Shown here in pieces: positions 14,400 to 20,363 of a stretch of 20,363 bases of DNA; within the stretch, counting starts at the first letter, position 1, and each line of letters opens with the position of its first letter. Made by a program: the position numbers and the translations under genes. The DNA is taken from positions 1 through 20,363 of the forward strand of contig CAYOEZ010000069.1 of assembly GCA_964402955.1 (NCBI GenBank), given 5' to 3'. The notes under the pieces are model-generated. The model had not been told where the DNA came from. It did no database searches and saw nothing but the letters and a program-made list of their open reading frames with translations. The stretch is from CAYOEZ01 sp964402955. GTDB lineage: Bacteria > Chloroflexota > DTOL01 > DAOUCN01.

Positions 14400-15392
14400 T
14401 TAAAGCGCTGCACGCACCGCTGCCGTCACCTCAGCCGTGTGTGCGGCGCCACCTAGATCGGGCGTCAGAGGTCCGCTCCGCAAGACAGCGTGCACCGCCT
14501 TGCGTACACGCGCTGCCTGCTGCCCCTCGCCGATATGGTCAAGCATCAGCGCTGCGGCCAAAATCGCCGCCATTGGATTGGCAATCCCCTTACCGGCAAT
14601 GTCAGGCGCCGAGCCATGCACCGGCTCAAAGATGGCCGCGCCTTCACCGATATTGGCTGAGGGCGCCAGGCCCAGCCCGCCACAGAGCGCCGACGCCTCA
14701 TCGGACAGAATGTCACCGAACAGATTTGTCGTCACCAGCACGTCGAACTTTTGCGGATCGGTCACCAGGCGCATGGCGGCCGTATCCACCAGCATCTCCT
14801 CGGTCGTGATCTCCGGATATTCCGTGGCAATGCGCAGCCCGGTGTCGCGGAAGAGACCGCACGTTTCCTTGAGGATATTGGCCTTGTGCACAATCGTCAC
14901 TTTGTGTCGCTTCTGGCGGCGCGCAAGCTCGTAGGCATAGCGACAAATGCGCTCCGAGCCGCGCACCGTGATGACCCGCTTGGCTATTGCGCGATCGGGG
15001 AAGCGCTCTTCCTGCCCGATGTAGAGCCCCTCAGTATTCTCGCGCACGATCACCATGTCTACACCCTCACGCGACGAGGCCAGAGGAACGGAGATGACCG
15101 GGCGCAGGTTAGCATACAAGTCAAGCCCCTGGCGCATGGTAACCACAGCACTCTTGTATCCCTCGACCTTGTGCATAGGCGAAGAGACCGCGCCGAAGAG
15201 CGCCGCGTGGCTGGAGCGTATCGCCGCCAGCGTCTCGTCGGGGACGGATACGCCGCGCCGCAGGAAGCAGTCCCATCCGGCGTCAGCCTGGACAAAGTCA
15301 AAACTGAGCGGAAGCGAGCGCAGGACCTCCAGCGCCGCTGGAATGACCTCCTGGCCAATACCATCGCCAAGCATCACACAGATACGATACAT
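14400..15392 (-). CDS. Homoisocitrate/isopropylmalate-type beta-decarboxylating dehydrogenase
   Basis: This 330-residue member of the isocitrate/isopropylmalate dehydrogenase family would oxidatively decarboxylate a 2-hydroxy-acid using NAD. It begins YRICVMLGDGIGQEVIPAAL and has HAALFGAVSSP, the arginine loop MRQGLDLYANLRP, VRENTEGLY (118-124), catalytic K170 in VHKANILK, metal-binding D203, D227 and D231 (NLFGDILSDEAS), and the cofactor loop GLAPSANIGEGAAIFEPVHGSAPDIAGKGIANP. ENTEGLY and the overall sequence resemble Thermus homoisocitrate dehydrogenase more than LeuB, which usually has ELTGGIYFG. That raises lysine synthesis through 2-aminoadipate as one option; isocitrate or isopropylmalate remain possible. 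It stands alone, so context does not settle the substrate. It converges with the fucosidase. Confidence 0.88.
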   Translation of the reverse strand: MYRICVMLGDGIGQEVIPAALEVLRSLPLSFDFVQADAGWDCFLRRGVSVPDETLAAIRSSHAALFGAVSSPMHKVEGYKSAVVTMRQGLDLYANLRPVISVPLASSREGVDMVIVRENTEGLYIGQEERFPDRAIAKRVITVRGSERICRYAYELARRQKRHKVTIVHKANILKETCGLFRDTGLRIATEYPEITTEEMLVDTAAMRLVTDPQKFDVLVTTNLFGDILSDEASALCGGLGLAPSANIGEGAAIFEPVHGSAPDIAGKGIANPMAAILAAALMLDHIGEGQQAARVRKAVHAVLRSGPLTPDLGGAAHTAEVTAAVRAAL

Positions 15393-15440
15393 AGACTCAA
15401 TTCACCGCCTTCGTGTGCTTACAGAACCCGCCGACAAGAG

Positions 15441-15479
15441 TGGGGTATGATCGGAGCATACGCTGCCGATCATACCCCA
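15441..15479. terminator. Perfect 14-bp hairpin between the LysM gene and the dehydrogenase
   Basis: TGGGGTATGATCGG (15441-15454) pairs with CCGATCATACCCCA (15466-15479) around an 11-base loop. By position it should end the minus-strand LysM transcript, yet the T-rich side (TCTTCTTTC) is on the plus strand. Terminator is the most economical reading; a regulatory leader structure for the dehydrogenase is the alternative. Confidence 0.6.
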
Positions 15480-15483
15480 TCTT

Positions 15484-15496
15484 CTTTCAGAGGGTG
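15484..15496 (+). repeat. 13-base inverted repeat flanking the LysM gene, left copy
   Basis: CTTTCAGAGGGTG here recurs in inverted orientation at 16076-16088, so the two copies bracket the small LysM gene (15511-15987). Chance matches of 13 bases are expected a few times in a window this size, so the significance rests only on the placement. Confidence 0.4.
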
Positions 15497-15510
15497 AGCC
15501 ACGTACTGAC

Positions 15511-15987
15511 CTACGGACCCAGGCAGGGCACACGCAACCATTGCCCTGCATAGATGCGATTTGGGTTGGCGATGTGGTTGACCGCCGCAAGGTACGCAGC
15601 AGTCGTACCATACCACAACGCAATCCGGGAGAGCGTATCACCGTACCGCACCCGGTAGAAGCAGCCAGGGGGCGGCGGCGGTGGGCCGCCACACGGTACC
15701 AGCAGGACCCTGCCAGAGCGGATCAGGTTGATGTTGGCGATGTGGTTAATGCTGGCGAGATACCAGACATTTGTGTGGAAGCGTATAGCGATCCCATACA
15801 GTGTGTTCCCAGGTAGGACTGTATAGTTGCACAACGCCCACACGCCAATCTCCGAGCTGGGCGCCCCCTGGGGGGTACCATTGGTACTGGCGGCGCTGGC
15901 GATTCCGGATCCCAGTGTCGCAACGAGCATCACCACCACGAGCGAGATAATAAGCATCTTGCGCGTGGTGGCACGGACGTTCTTCAT
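15511..15987 (-). CDS. Secreted protein with two LysM domains
   Basis: This 158-residue protein has a clear Sec signal: a positive N-terminus (KNVRATTRK), a hydrophobic core (about 11-26) and a likely cleavage after the ASAAS region near residue 33. Two LysM modules follow (about 53-99 and 109-155), each with the YxVxxGDTL-like opening and IxxGxxLxVP-like close, joined by a run of prolines (102-107). LysM binds the N-acetylglucosamine-containing glycan of peptidoglycan. No catalytic domain is present, so it may coat or sense the wall. Each module is bracketed by cysteines (C53/C99, C109/C155). GGGAGGT (15993-15999) supports the start. It is the last gene of the sigma/anti-sigma cluster but may have its own promoter in the 176-base gap upstream. 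Confidence 0.9.
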   Translation of the reverse strand: MKNVRATTRKMLIISLVVVMLVATLGSGIASAASTNGTPQGAPSSEIGVWALCNYTVLPGNTLYGIAIRFHTNVWYLASINHIANINLIRSGRVLLVPCGGPPPPPPGCFYRVRYGDTLSRIALWYGTTAAYLAAVNHIANPNRIYAGQWLRVPCLGP

Positions 15988-16075
15988 GTTCCACCTCCCT
16001 TTCTTGTCGAGCAGTGGCGGAACCTAGACACTCACGTCGAGCCTTATGATACGGGCAAGGCTGATCGATTAGCCC

Positions 16076-16088
16076 CACCCTCTGAAAG
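16076..16088 (-). repeat. 13-base inverted repeat flanking the LysM gene, right copy
   Basis: CACCCTCTGAAAG on the plus strand is the exact reverse complement of the copy at 15484-15496. It lies about 90 bases upstream of the LysM start, in the likely promoter region of that gene. Confidence 0.4.
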
Positions 16089-16112
16089 CAAGAAAATGCG
16101 TGCGCGAACCGA

Positions 16113-16147
16113 TGCGGCTCATCGCACGTAGCGATCAATGAGCCGCA
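16113..16147 (-). terminator. Hairpin after the anti-sigma gene
   Basis: TGCGGCTCAT (16113-16122) pairs perfectly with ATGAGCCGCA (16138-16147), with a second possible inner stem in the loop (ATCGC/GCGAT). It follows the stop of the anti-sigma-like gene on the minus strand. A TTTT run appears only about 15-20 bases further on, so efficiency is uncertain. If it works, the secreted LysM gene is a separate unit. Confidence 0.5.
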
Positions 16148-16163
16148 CCAAGTCGCCGCACAT

Positions 16164-17363
16164 TTATTTGACGTAACAGGGAACCGACAGCCGCTGGCCG
16201 ACCACAATGCGATCGGCGGACGGCAGGTTGTTCAAGGCGGTCAAGAGCCGCATTGTTGTGTTATATTGCTGGGCGACCGATGACAGCGTATCGCCACTCC
16301 TGACAGTGTAGGGGCAGAGTTGGAATTCTGCTGCCGGCGCCGGCTGTCCGCTGCCTGCCGTTGCGCTGCAAGGGACGGCAAGCTGCTGGCCGCGCTGAAT
16401 GGCGTCGGGGGATGTCAGATTGTTCAGCGCTGCCAGGCGCTGCCACGTCGTGTTATGGCGCTGGGCAATGATGGAAAGTGTATCACCCTTCAGAACAGTG
16501 TAGACACAGCGACCAGGCGTGGGCGAGAGGCCGGGCTGTTTGGTCGGCACAACATCATTGGCCTGCTGCGGCGTCTTGTTCAGCAGGTCGTTCACCCAGG
16601 TCTGTTCCTTCTGCGTGTGCAGAATGGCCGTGCGCAGGCCCGGCTGTGTGGGTTCGGGCATAGAACCAACCAGCCCCTGCATCACTGCCAGGTTGCGAGC
16701 CAATGCCTCTTGCCACTGGATGGCGAACGCCGACTGGGTGGCATTGCCGGGCGTGTACGGATCAAGCATCTTGTGCCCCACCTGCAAGGCAGCCTGATAG
16801 TTGACCAGAGCCCGTTGCGCCACATCGGGTTTGTTTTGCCAGCACATATTGATGAGCTCGGATGCACGCCGGTCGAGTATCTCCGACAGTAATTCCGTGC
16901 GGCCCTCGCCTGCTGGCCGCAAGAGCAACTCCAGGTTCTCCGTGGCCAACTTGATTTGGTGCAACGGGTTATCGGGCTGCGTGTCGCTGGAGGCGATCAC
17001 CGATCCGCCCGTCACAACCATAAGCCCGGCCAGCACGACGGCCATCACCCGCACCATCCTAGGCGCCGTGACTAGCCGGCCCGGCCAGGTCAGCGGATTC
17101 CACGCTGCCAGGCGCTCTCGTAGCGGCGGCTGAACGTTGCGGGTACGGATGCGCCGCTGAATGCGCTGGCGAGCCGTGGCTTTGAAGGCCGGCGACACGT
17201 GCCACTCGGGCGCAGCCCGGATATCGGTCACCGTGCGCAGCACCGGCTCCAGCTCGTCGCGCAGCTCGGGGTGGCGCGCCAGGCATTCATCCAGGGTGGC
17301 TCGCTTCTGTTCGATGTCATCGAGGCACGCCGCGAAGGCGTTTGCCAAAAGTGTGTCTTTCAT
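16164..17363 (-). CDS. Membrane anti-sigma-like protein with DUF5667-like region and two LysM domains
   Basis: A 399-residue protein encoded 58 bases downstream of an ECF sigma gene. The N-terminal cytoplasmic part (1-100) is charged and helical (LDECLARHPELRDELEPVLRTV) and would be the sigma-binding part; no zinc-type H-x3-C-x2-C motif is seen. One TM helix lies at about 103-125. Outside, ASSDTQPDNPLHQIKLATENLEL and the helical region to about 235 resemble DUF5667, which often accompanies sigma factors. A Thr/Pro linker then leads to two LysM modules (286-332 and 350-396), each bracketed by cysteines 46 residues apart. The architecture suggests a sensor that touches peptidoglycan and holds the sigma factor until the wall is disturbed. 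Membership of the anti-sigma class is inferred from position and topology. Confidence 0.82.
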   Translation of the reverse strand: MKDTLLANAFAACLDDIEQKRATLDECLARHPELRDELEPVLRTVTDIRAAPEWHVSPAFKATARQRIQRRIRTRNVQPPLRERLAAWNPLTWPGRLVTAPRMVRVMAVVLAGLMVVTGGSVIASSDTQPDNPLHQIKLATENLELLLRPAGEGRTELLSEILDRRASELINMCWQNKPDVAQRALVNYQAALQVGHKMLDPYTPGNATQSAFAIQWQEALARNLAVMQGLVGSMPEPTQPGLRTAILHTQKEQTWVNDLLNKTPQQANDVVPTKQPGLSPTPGRCVYTVLKGDTLSIIAQRHNTTWQRLAALNNLTSPDAIQRGQQLAVPCSATAGSGQPAPAAEFQLCPYTVRSGDTLSSVAQQYNTTMRLLTALNNLPSADRIVVGQRLSVPCYVK

Positions 17364-17421
17364 GGTTTTCTCGGGACGTGTAGGTCATGTGTTGGGCGGT
17401 AAGGCCCGACCGGCGTCCAAC

Positions 17422-17970
17422 TCAACGATTGAGATCCATGGTGCTCTTCAAGATACGCTGCAAGGCAACAATCGCACGATACTGGATTCCGCGCACAGCC
17501 ACCTCGTTCTTGCCCATGATCTCAGCAACCTGAGCATGCGGCAAGCCGTGGATGAAGCGCAGGATGACCACCTGCTGTTGTTCATCCGTCAGATGAGCAA
17601 TTGCTGATTGCAACATCTCATTGTCTAAACGCGCTCCCACCACATCTTCGGGCAGGGGGTGCGCATCCTCAATGAACTCGTGCAACTCGCTCGTCTGCCG
17701 GTGTGTCCGGTGATAGTCAATCACCAGATTGTGTGCAAGGCGAAAGATCCACACGGGGAAAGCGCCGGGCTCACCACGAAAACCCTGAACACTTTCCCAT
17801 GCTTTGAGAAAGACCTGTTCGGTCAGATCTTCGGCCTCTTCGCGGTCGCCCACCTTATAATAGATGTAGCGGCCAATGCGGTCGATGTACAGTTCATAGA
17901 GCTGACCAAAGGCGTCCTGGTCGCGGGTCGCCACGACATGGCGCACCAGCTCAGCTTCGTCGGGCGGCAT
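17422..17970 (-). CDS. ECF-type RNA polymerase sigma factor
   Basis: This 182-residue sigma factor has region 2 at about 20-88 (FGQLYELYIDRIGRYIYYKV, EEAEDLTEQVFLKAWESV, FPVWIFRLAHNLVIDYHR), covering core binding and -10 recognition. Region 4 is at about 126-174 (LTDEQQQVVILRFIHGLPHA, then QVAEIMGKNEVAVRGIQYRAIVAL) for -35 recognition. No region 1 or 3 is present, as is normal for the ECF group. The membrane protein encoded downstream is probably its inhibitor. A GAGGA-containing ribosome binding site precedes ATG 17970. Targets are unknown; the secreted LysM gene nearby is a natural candidate, though I could not find a matching pair of promoter motifs. Confidence 0.93.
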   Translation of the reverse strand: MPPDEAELVRHVVATRDQDAFGQLYELYIDRIGRYIYYKVGDREEAEDLTEQVFLKAWESVQGFRGEPGAFPVWIFRLAHNLVIDYHRTHRQTSELHEFIEDAHPLPEDVVGARLDNEMLQSAIAHLTDEQQQVVILRFIHGLPHAQVAEIMGKNEVAVRGIQYRAIVALQRILKSTMDLNR

Positions 17971-18079
17971 CCGTCTTCCTCTTTTGTGGGGACATTTGCC
18001 TCACCTCTAAAGACGAGGGGCAAGCATTAACGTTACGCATGAGACACTCGCTTTGGGTGGCCAGCGAACCGTAAGTTGT

Positions 18080-18095
18080 TGTAATGTTCATTACA
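18080..18095. promoter_or_regulatory. TGTAATG-TT-CATTACA palindrome upstream of the sigma gene
   Basis: Two perfect 7-base arms with a 2-base centre lie about 110 bases upstream of the ECF sigma start and about 130 bases beyond the ruvA stop, in an otherwise unannotated 256-base gap (17971-18226). It has the form of a dimeric regulator site and is AT-rich compared with its surroundings. No cognate regulator is identifiable here. Confidence 0.45.
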
Positions 18096-18226
18096 GAGGC
18101 TACGATGGCGGTTCCCTCGCTGCCGGGCGACGTTCACTTTGTCGAATAGGAACGGCGCCGCCGGGGGAGCATGCAACGGCCCAGGGACGCGCCTAAATAC
18201 ATCGCGCAGCGCACATGTAGAGACGA

Positions 18227-18811
18227 TCATCGCCCTGCAAGGTAGCGCAAAGCCAGGCGAACCCTGTCGGCAGTTGTCAGATTGGGGTCAGGGGGCATGT
18301 TTTGCAGCGCCTCCTGTGCGGCGGCCAGGGGATAGCCGAGATTGGTGAGGGCAGCCAGGACATCGGCATAGGCGGGTGTCGTGGCTGCCCGGCCGCTCAC
18401 GACCTGACTTAGATCAAGCTTGCCTTTCAATTCAAGAACGAGTCGCGCCGACGTTTTCTTACCCACCCCGGGAATGCGGGTCAGAGCATCGACGTTGCCC
18501 TGCGCAATGGCCGTCTCCAGATCGGCCAAGGGCATGCCTGACAGCAGGGCCAAAGCAACTTTCGGCCCGACGCCGCTCACGCTCAACAGGCGCCCAAAGA
18601 AATCGCGCTCGCCGGCCTGATGGAAACCATAGAGGTTGAGCGCATCCTCGCGCACGTAGAGATGGGTGTAAAGCACAATCGTTTGGCCGATCGCTCCGCA
18701 ATCGTGCACCGTCGACGCCGGCGCATGGACAAGAAAACTGACCCCACCCACGTTGATGATAACGCTATCTGGAGTTCGTCCCTCCAGACGCCCGGTCAGA
18801 GCAGCGATCAT
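18227..18811 (-). CDS. ruvA: RuvA, Holliday junction branch migration subunit
   Basis: RuvA binds four-way DNA junctions as tetramers and loads the RuvB motor. The 194-residue protein begins MIAALTGRLEGRTPDSVIINVGGVSF (OB-fold domain I) and has LYTHLYVREDALNLYGF. The helix-hairpin-helix pair of domain II shows LLSVSGVGPKVALALLS and LTRIPGVGKKTSARLVLELKGKL. The C-terminal domain III (about 148-194, ALTNLGYPLAAAQEAL) contacts RuvB. Length and domain order are normal. It follows ruvC after 68 bases; ruvB is not in the window. Confidence 0.97.
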   Translation of the reverse strand: MIAALTGRLEGRTPDSVIINVGGVSFLVHAPASTVHDCGAIGQTIVLYTHLYVREDALNLYGFHQAGERDFFGRLLSVSGVGPKVALALLSGMPLADLETAIAQGNVDALTRIPGVGKKTSARLVLELKGKLDLSQVVSGRAATTPAYADVLAALTNLGYPLAAAQEALQNMPPDPNLTTADRVRLALRYLAGR

Positions 18812-18879
18812 GGTATACCTCTAGCATCTACGGGGAAAGCGGCCATCATCTCGTCGACGCTGGACGCCTGGGGCACGTG

Positions 18880-19371
18880 CTAGATGCCCAACTTCTGGCG
18901 CAGAGTGATCGTCTGCAGATGACAGATAGCAGTAGCAGCTGCGTCGGCGGCATCATCGGGTTGGAGAATCGTGCTCAGGTTCAACAGGACACGCACCATC
19001 GCCTGCACCTGTGCTTTGTCTGCCCGCCCATAGCCGGTCACCGCCTGCTTCACCTGGAGGGGCGTATACTCGTAGATGGGCAGCCCCGCTGTCTCGGCCG
19101 CCAACAGGCACACGCCACGTGCATGGCCCACCACCAAGGCCGTGCGCGCGTTGCGAGCAAAGAACAACTCTTCAATCGCCGCATCGTCAGGCTGATGCTG
19201 CTGAATGAGCTGGGTTAGACCATTGTACAGGGCTTGTAGACGGCGAGGCAGGGGGTCGCCCGCCGGTGTTGTGATCGTACCACATTCCACCAGAGTCAGA
19301 CGGTCGCCCCTGCCTTCGACAAGACCATAACCAGTGATGGCAGTGCCGGGGTCAATGCCAAGCGTACGCAT
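18880..19371 (-). CDS. ruvC: RuvC, crossover junction endodeoxyribonuclease
   Basis: RuvC resolves Holliday junctions by paired nicks using two metal ions. The 163-residue protein starts MRTLGIDPGTAITGYG and carries all four acidic catalytic positions: D7, E67 (AIEELFFARN), D140 and D143 (DDAADAAATAICH). VVGHARGVCLLAA and VKQAVTGYGRADKAQV are further family signatures. It lies between yebC (53 bases upstream) and ruvA (68 bases downstream), the common yebC-ruvC-ruvA order. Confidence 0.97.
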   Translation of the reverse strand: MRTLGIDPGTAITGYGLVEGRGDRLTLVECGTITTPAGDPLPRRLQALYNGLTQLIQQHQPDDAAIEELFFARNARTALVVGHARGVCLLAAETAGLPIYEYTPLQVKQAVTGYGRADKAQVQAMVRVLLNLSTILQPDDAADAAATAICHLQTITLRQKLGI

Positions 19372-19424
19372 GATATCCTGGGGTCGGCGCCCTGCTCACG
19401 CCAGACGTGGCGCATGGGCGCGGC

Positions 19425-20174
19425 TTAGCCCGCGTACTTCTCCATCGCCGCAGCCGAGATCTCTGCGTTGAAGTAAACCTTCTGCACGTCATCAAGCTCT
19501 TCCAGGTGATCAGCCAGGCGCAAGACCTTCAGCGACGAGTCGTCTTCAAGAGCCAGCGTGCTGTTGGGGATCATGGCGCGCTCAGCAGCGGTCACGTTTG
19601 CCCTCAGCTTGGTCATACCGTCGCGCACCTTACTCAGGTCAGAAACATTGGTGTAAATATCGAGAACATTGTCCTCAATCTTGAAGTCCAGTGCGCCCAT
19701 ATCGATGGCCGTCAGCGCGAGATCTTCCAATTGATCCGGTTTGGCTTCAATGGTGACAACCCCGCGTGGCTCAAACATCCAGGCCACGGAGCCAGACTCG
19801 CCAAGGTTGCCGCCATATTTAGCAAAGACGTTGCGCACCTCAGCAGCCGCGCGGTTCTTGCTGTCGGTGGCAATCTCGATGAAGAACGCTACCCCGTTGG
19901 GACCATAGCCCTCGTAATTGGCCTCCTCCAGCGTTGCGCCGTCGACGCCGCCTGCACCCCGCTCAATCGCCCGCTTGATGTTCTCCTGGGGCATGTTGAT
20001 CTGTTTGGCTTTCAGCAGGGCGAGGCGCAAACGGTAGTTACTATCGGGGTCGCCGCCGCCGGCGCGTGCGGAGATCGTGATTTCGCGGCCAACCTTGGTG
20101 AACATCTGGCCGCGCTTGGAATCATTGACGCCCTTCTGGCGCTTGATTTGCGCCCACTTTGAATGCCCAGACAT
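19425..20174 (-). CDS. yebC: YebC/PmpR (TACO1-like) family protein
   Basis: This 249-residue member of the YebC/TACO1 family has been described as a DNA-binding regulator and, more recently, as a translation factor that helps ribosomes through difficult proline-rich stretches. It begins MSGHSKWAQIKRQKGVNDSKRGQ and has FTKVGREITISARAGGGDPDSNYRLRLALLKAKQINMPQENIKRAIERG, followed by YEGYGPNGVAFFIEIATDSKNRAAAEVRNVFAKYGGNLGESGSVAWMF, all diagnostic. ATG 20174 is chosen because AAGGAG lies eight bases upstream and the family starts at MSGHSK; an ATG at 20195 would add seven residues over the ribosome binding site. It leads the ruvC-ruvA operon. Confidence 0.95.
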   Translation of the reverse strand: MSGHSKWAQIKRQKGVNDSKRGQMFTKVGREITISARAGGGDPDSNYRLRLALLKAKQINMPQENIKRAIERGAGGVDGATLEEANYEGYGPNGVAFFIEIATDSKNRAAAEVRNVFAKYGGNLGESGSVAWMFEPRGVVTIEAKPDQLEDLALTAIDMGALDFKIEDNVLDIYTNVSDLSKVRDGMTKLRANVTAAERAMIPNSTLALEDDSSLKVLRLADHLEELDDVQKVYFNAEISAAAMEKYAG

Positions 20175-20214
20175 GGTAGCAGCTCCTTTCGCCATGTCAA
20201 CAATAGCGATGTGG

Positions 20215-20363
20215 TCATTGTATCACGTTCGAGACACACTCGACAAACCAACTACCAAAGGGAGGCCTAGGCTTGATCGCTATGATGACACCGTCTCGCA
20301 CATACACTGAGTCCAACAACAGGCGGTTTCTCTCTAGCCGTTCTGCCGGCGTCGCCTTCTGCC
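20215..20363 (-). CDS. Probable serine recombinase, C-terminal end only
   Basis: A minus-strand frame is open from the window edge to TGA at 20215-20217 and gives 48 residues. Its sequence QKATPAERLERNRLLLDSVY, then VRDGVIIAIKPRPPFGSWF, resembles the C-terminus of large serine recombinases. In those proteins an ATPEER-x-RL helix is followed by a short strand pair of the form VYVRDGRIVAIKPRP and the protein ends soon after. Such enzymes catalyse site-specific integration or excision. The rest of the gene is outside the window, so it could be an intact prophage or ICE recombinase or a remnant. The fragment is too short for certainty. Confidence 0.5.
   Translation of the reverse strand, partial: QKATPAERLERNRLLLDSVYVRDGVIIAIKPRPPFGSWFVECVSNVIQ
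20217..20246 (-). promoter_or_regulatory. Candidate promoter of yebC-ruvC-ruvA
   Basis: On the minus strand TTGTCG (20241-20246) and TACAAT (20217-20222) are 18 bases apart, placing the start near 20210 and a leader of about 35 bases before yebC. It overlaps the last codons of the recombinase-like frame on the same strand. Confidence 0.55.

Noticed and set aside
15656..15690. Short run of GGC/GGT repeats, considered as a microsatellite
   Set aside because: It encodes the proline linker between the two LysM modules.
18033..18230. Minus-strand open frame of 65 codons between ruvA and the sigma gene
   Set aside because: No ribosome binding site or family likeness. It also covers the TGTAATG/CATTACA site, which suits intergenic DNA better.
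1..20363. CRISPR arrays, tRNA or rRNA genes
   Set aside because: No regularly spaced direct repeats, cloverleaf-like segments or conserved rRNA stretches were found on either strand.

Overview
The window looks like chromosomal DNA from a GC-rich bacterium, most likely a member of the Chloroflexota (Anaerolineae-like). That placement is an inference from three things: the DUF5667-like/LysM anti-sigma protein, the TM-zinc-ribbon/SPFH gene trio, and the general style of the housekeeping proteins. No rRNA or tRNA marker is present to confirm it.

Layout, left to right. (1) The tail of a VapC-like PIN toxin. (2) A two-component system (OmpR-type regulator and HAMP histidine kinase), then a P-type cation ATPase with a PhoB-box-like promoter in front of it, then a HtpX-like membrane protein that has lost its zinc-binding residues. 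(3) On the minus strand, a compact dnaN-tsaB-rimI operon driven by a consensus promoter. (4) A 1.3 kb IS256-family insertion sequence inserted 15 bp upstream of the dnaN -35 box. Its transposase carries one in-frame amber stop, and its ribosome binding site lies in a hairpin that only read-through transcripts would contain in full. (5) A three-gene plus-strand operon behind a near-consensus promoter: a two-TM protein with winged-helix-like and zinc-ribbon regions, a helical protein, and an SPFH/virion-core-like protein fused to an excisionase-type HTH. (6) A GH29 alpha-L-fucosidase with a long palindrome in its leader. (7) On the minus strand, a homoisocitrate/isopropylmalate-type dehydrogenase. 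(8) On the minus strand, an ECF sigma factor, a membrane anti-sigma-like protein with two extracytoplasmic LysM modules, and a secreted double-LysM protein. (9) On the minus strand, yebC-ruvC-ruvA. (10) At the right edge, what looks like the C-terminus of a serine recombinase.

How the parts may work together (inference). The left third reads as a signal-controlled ion transport unit, with the regulator probably activating the ATPase promoter. The operon at 10.4-12.7 kb resembles in concept the Bacillus ydjFGHI group of membrane-associated SPFH and zinc-ribbon proteins, but it has a different partner set and a DNA-binding-like tail on the SPFH protein. The sigma/anti-sigma/LysM group looks like a cell-wall sensing circuit. 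All four LysM modules there are bracketed by cysteines exactly 46 residues apart, suggesting disulfide-clamped LysM folds. No CRISPR array, tRNA or rRNA was seen, and no gene-free stretch exceeds 300 bases.
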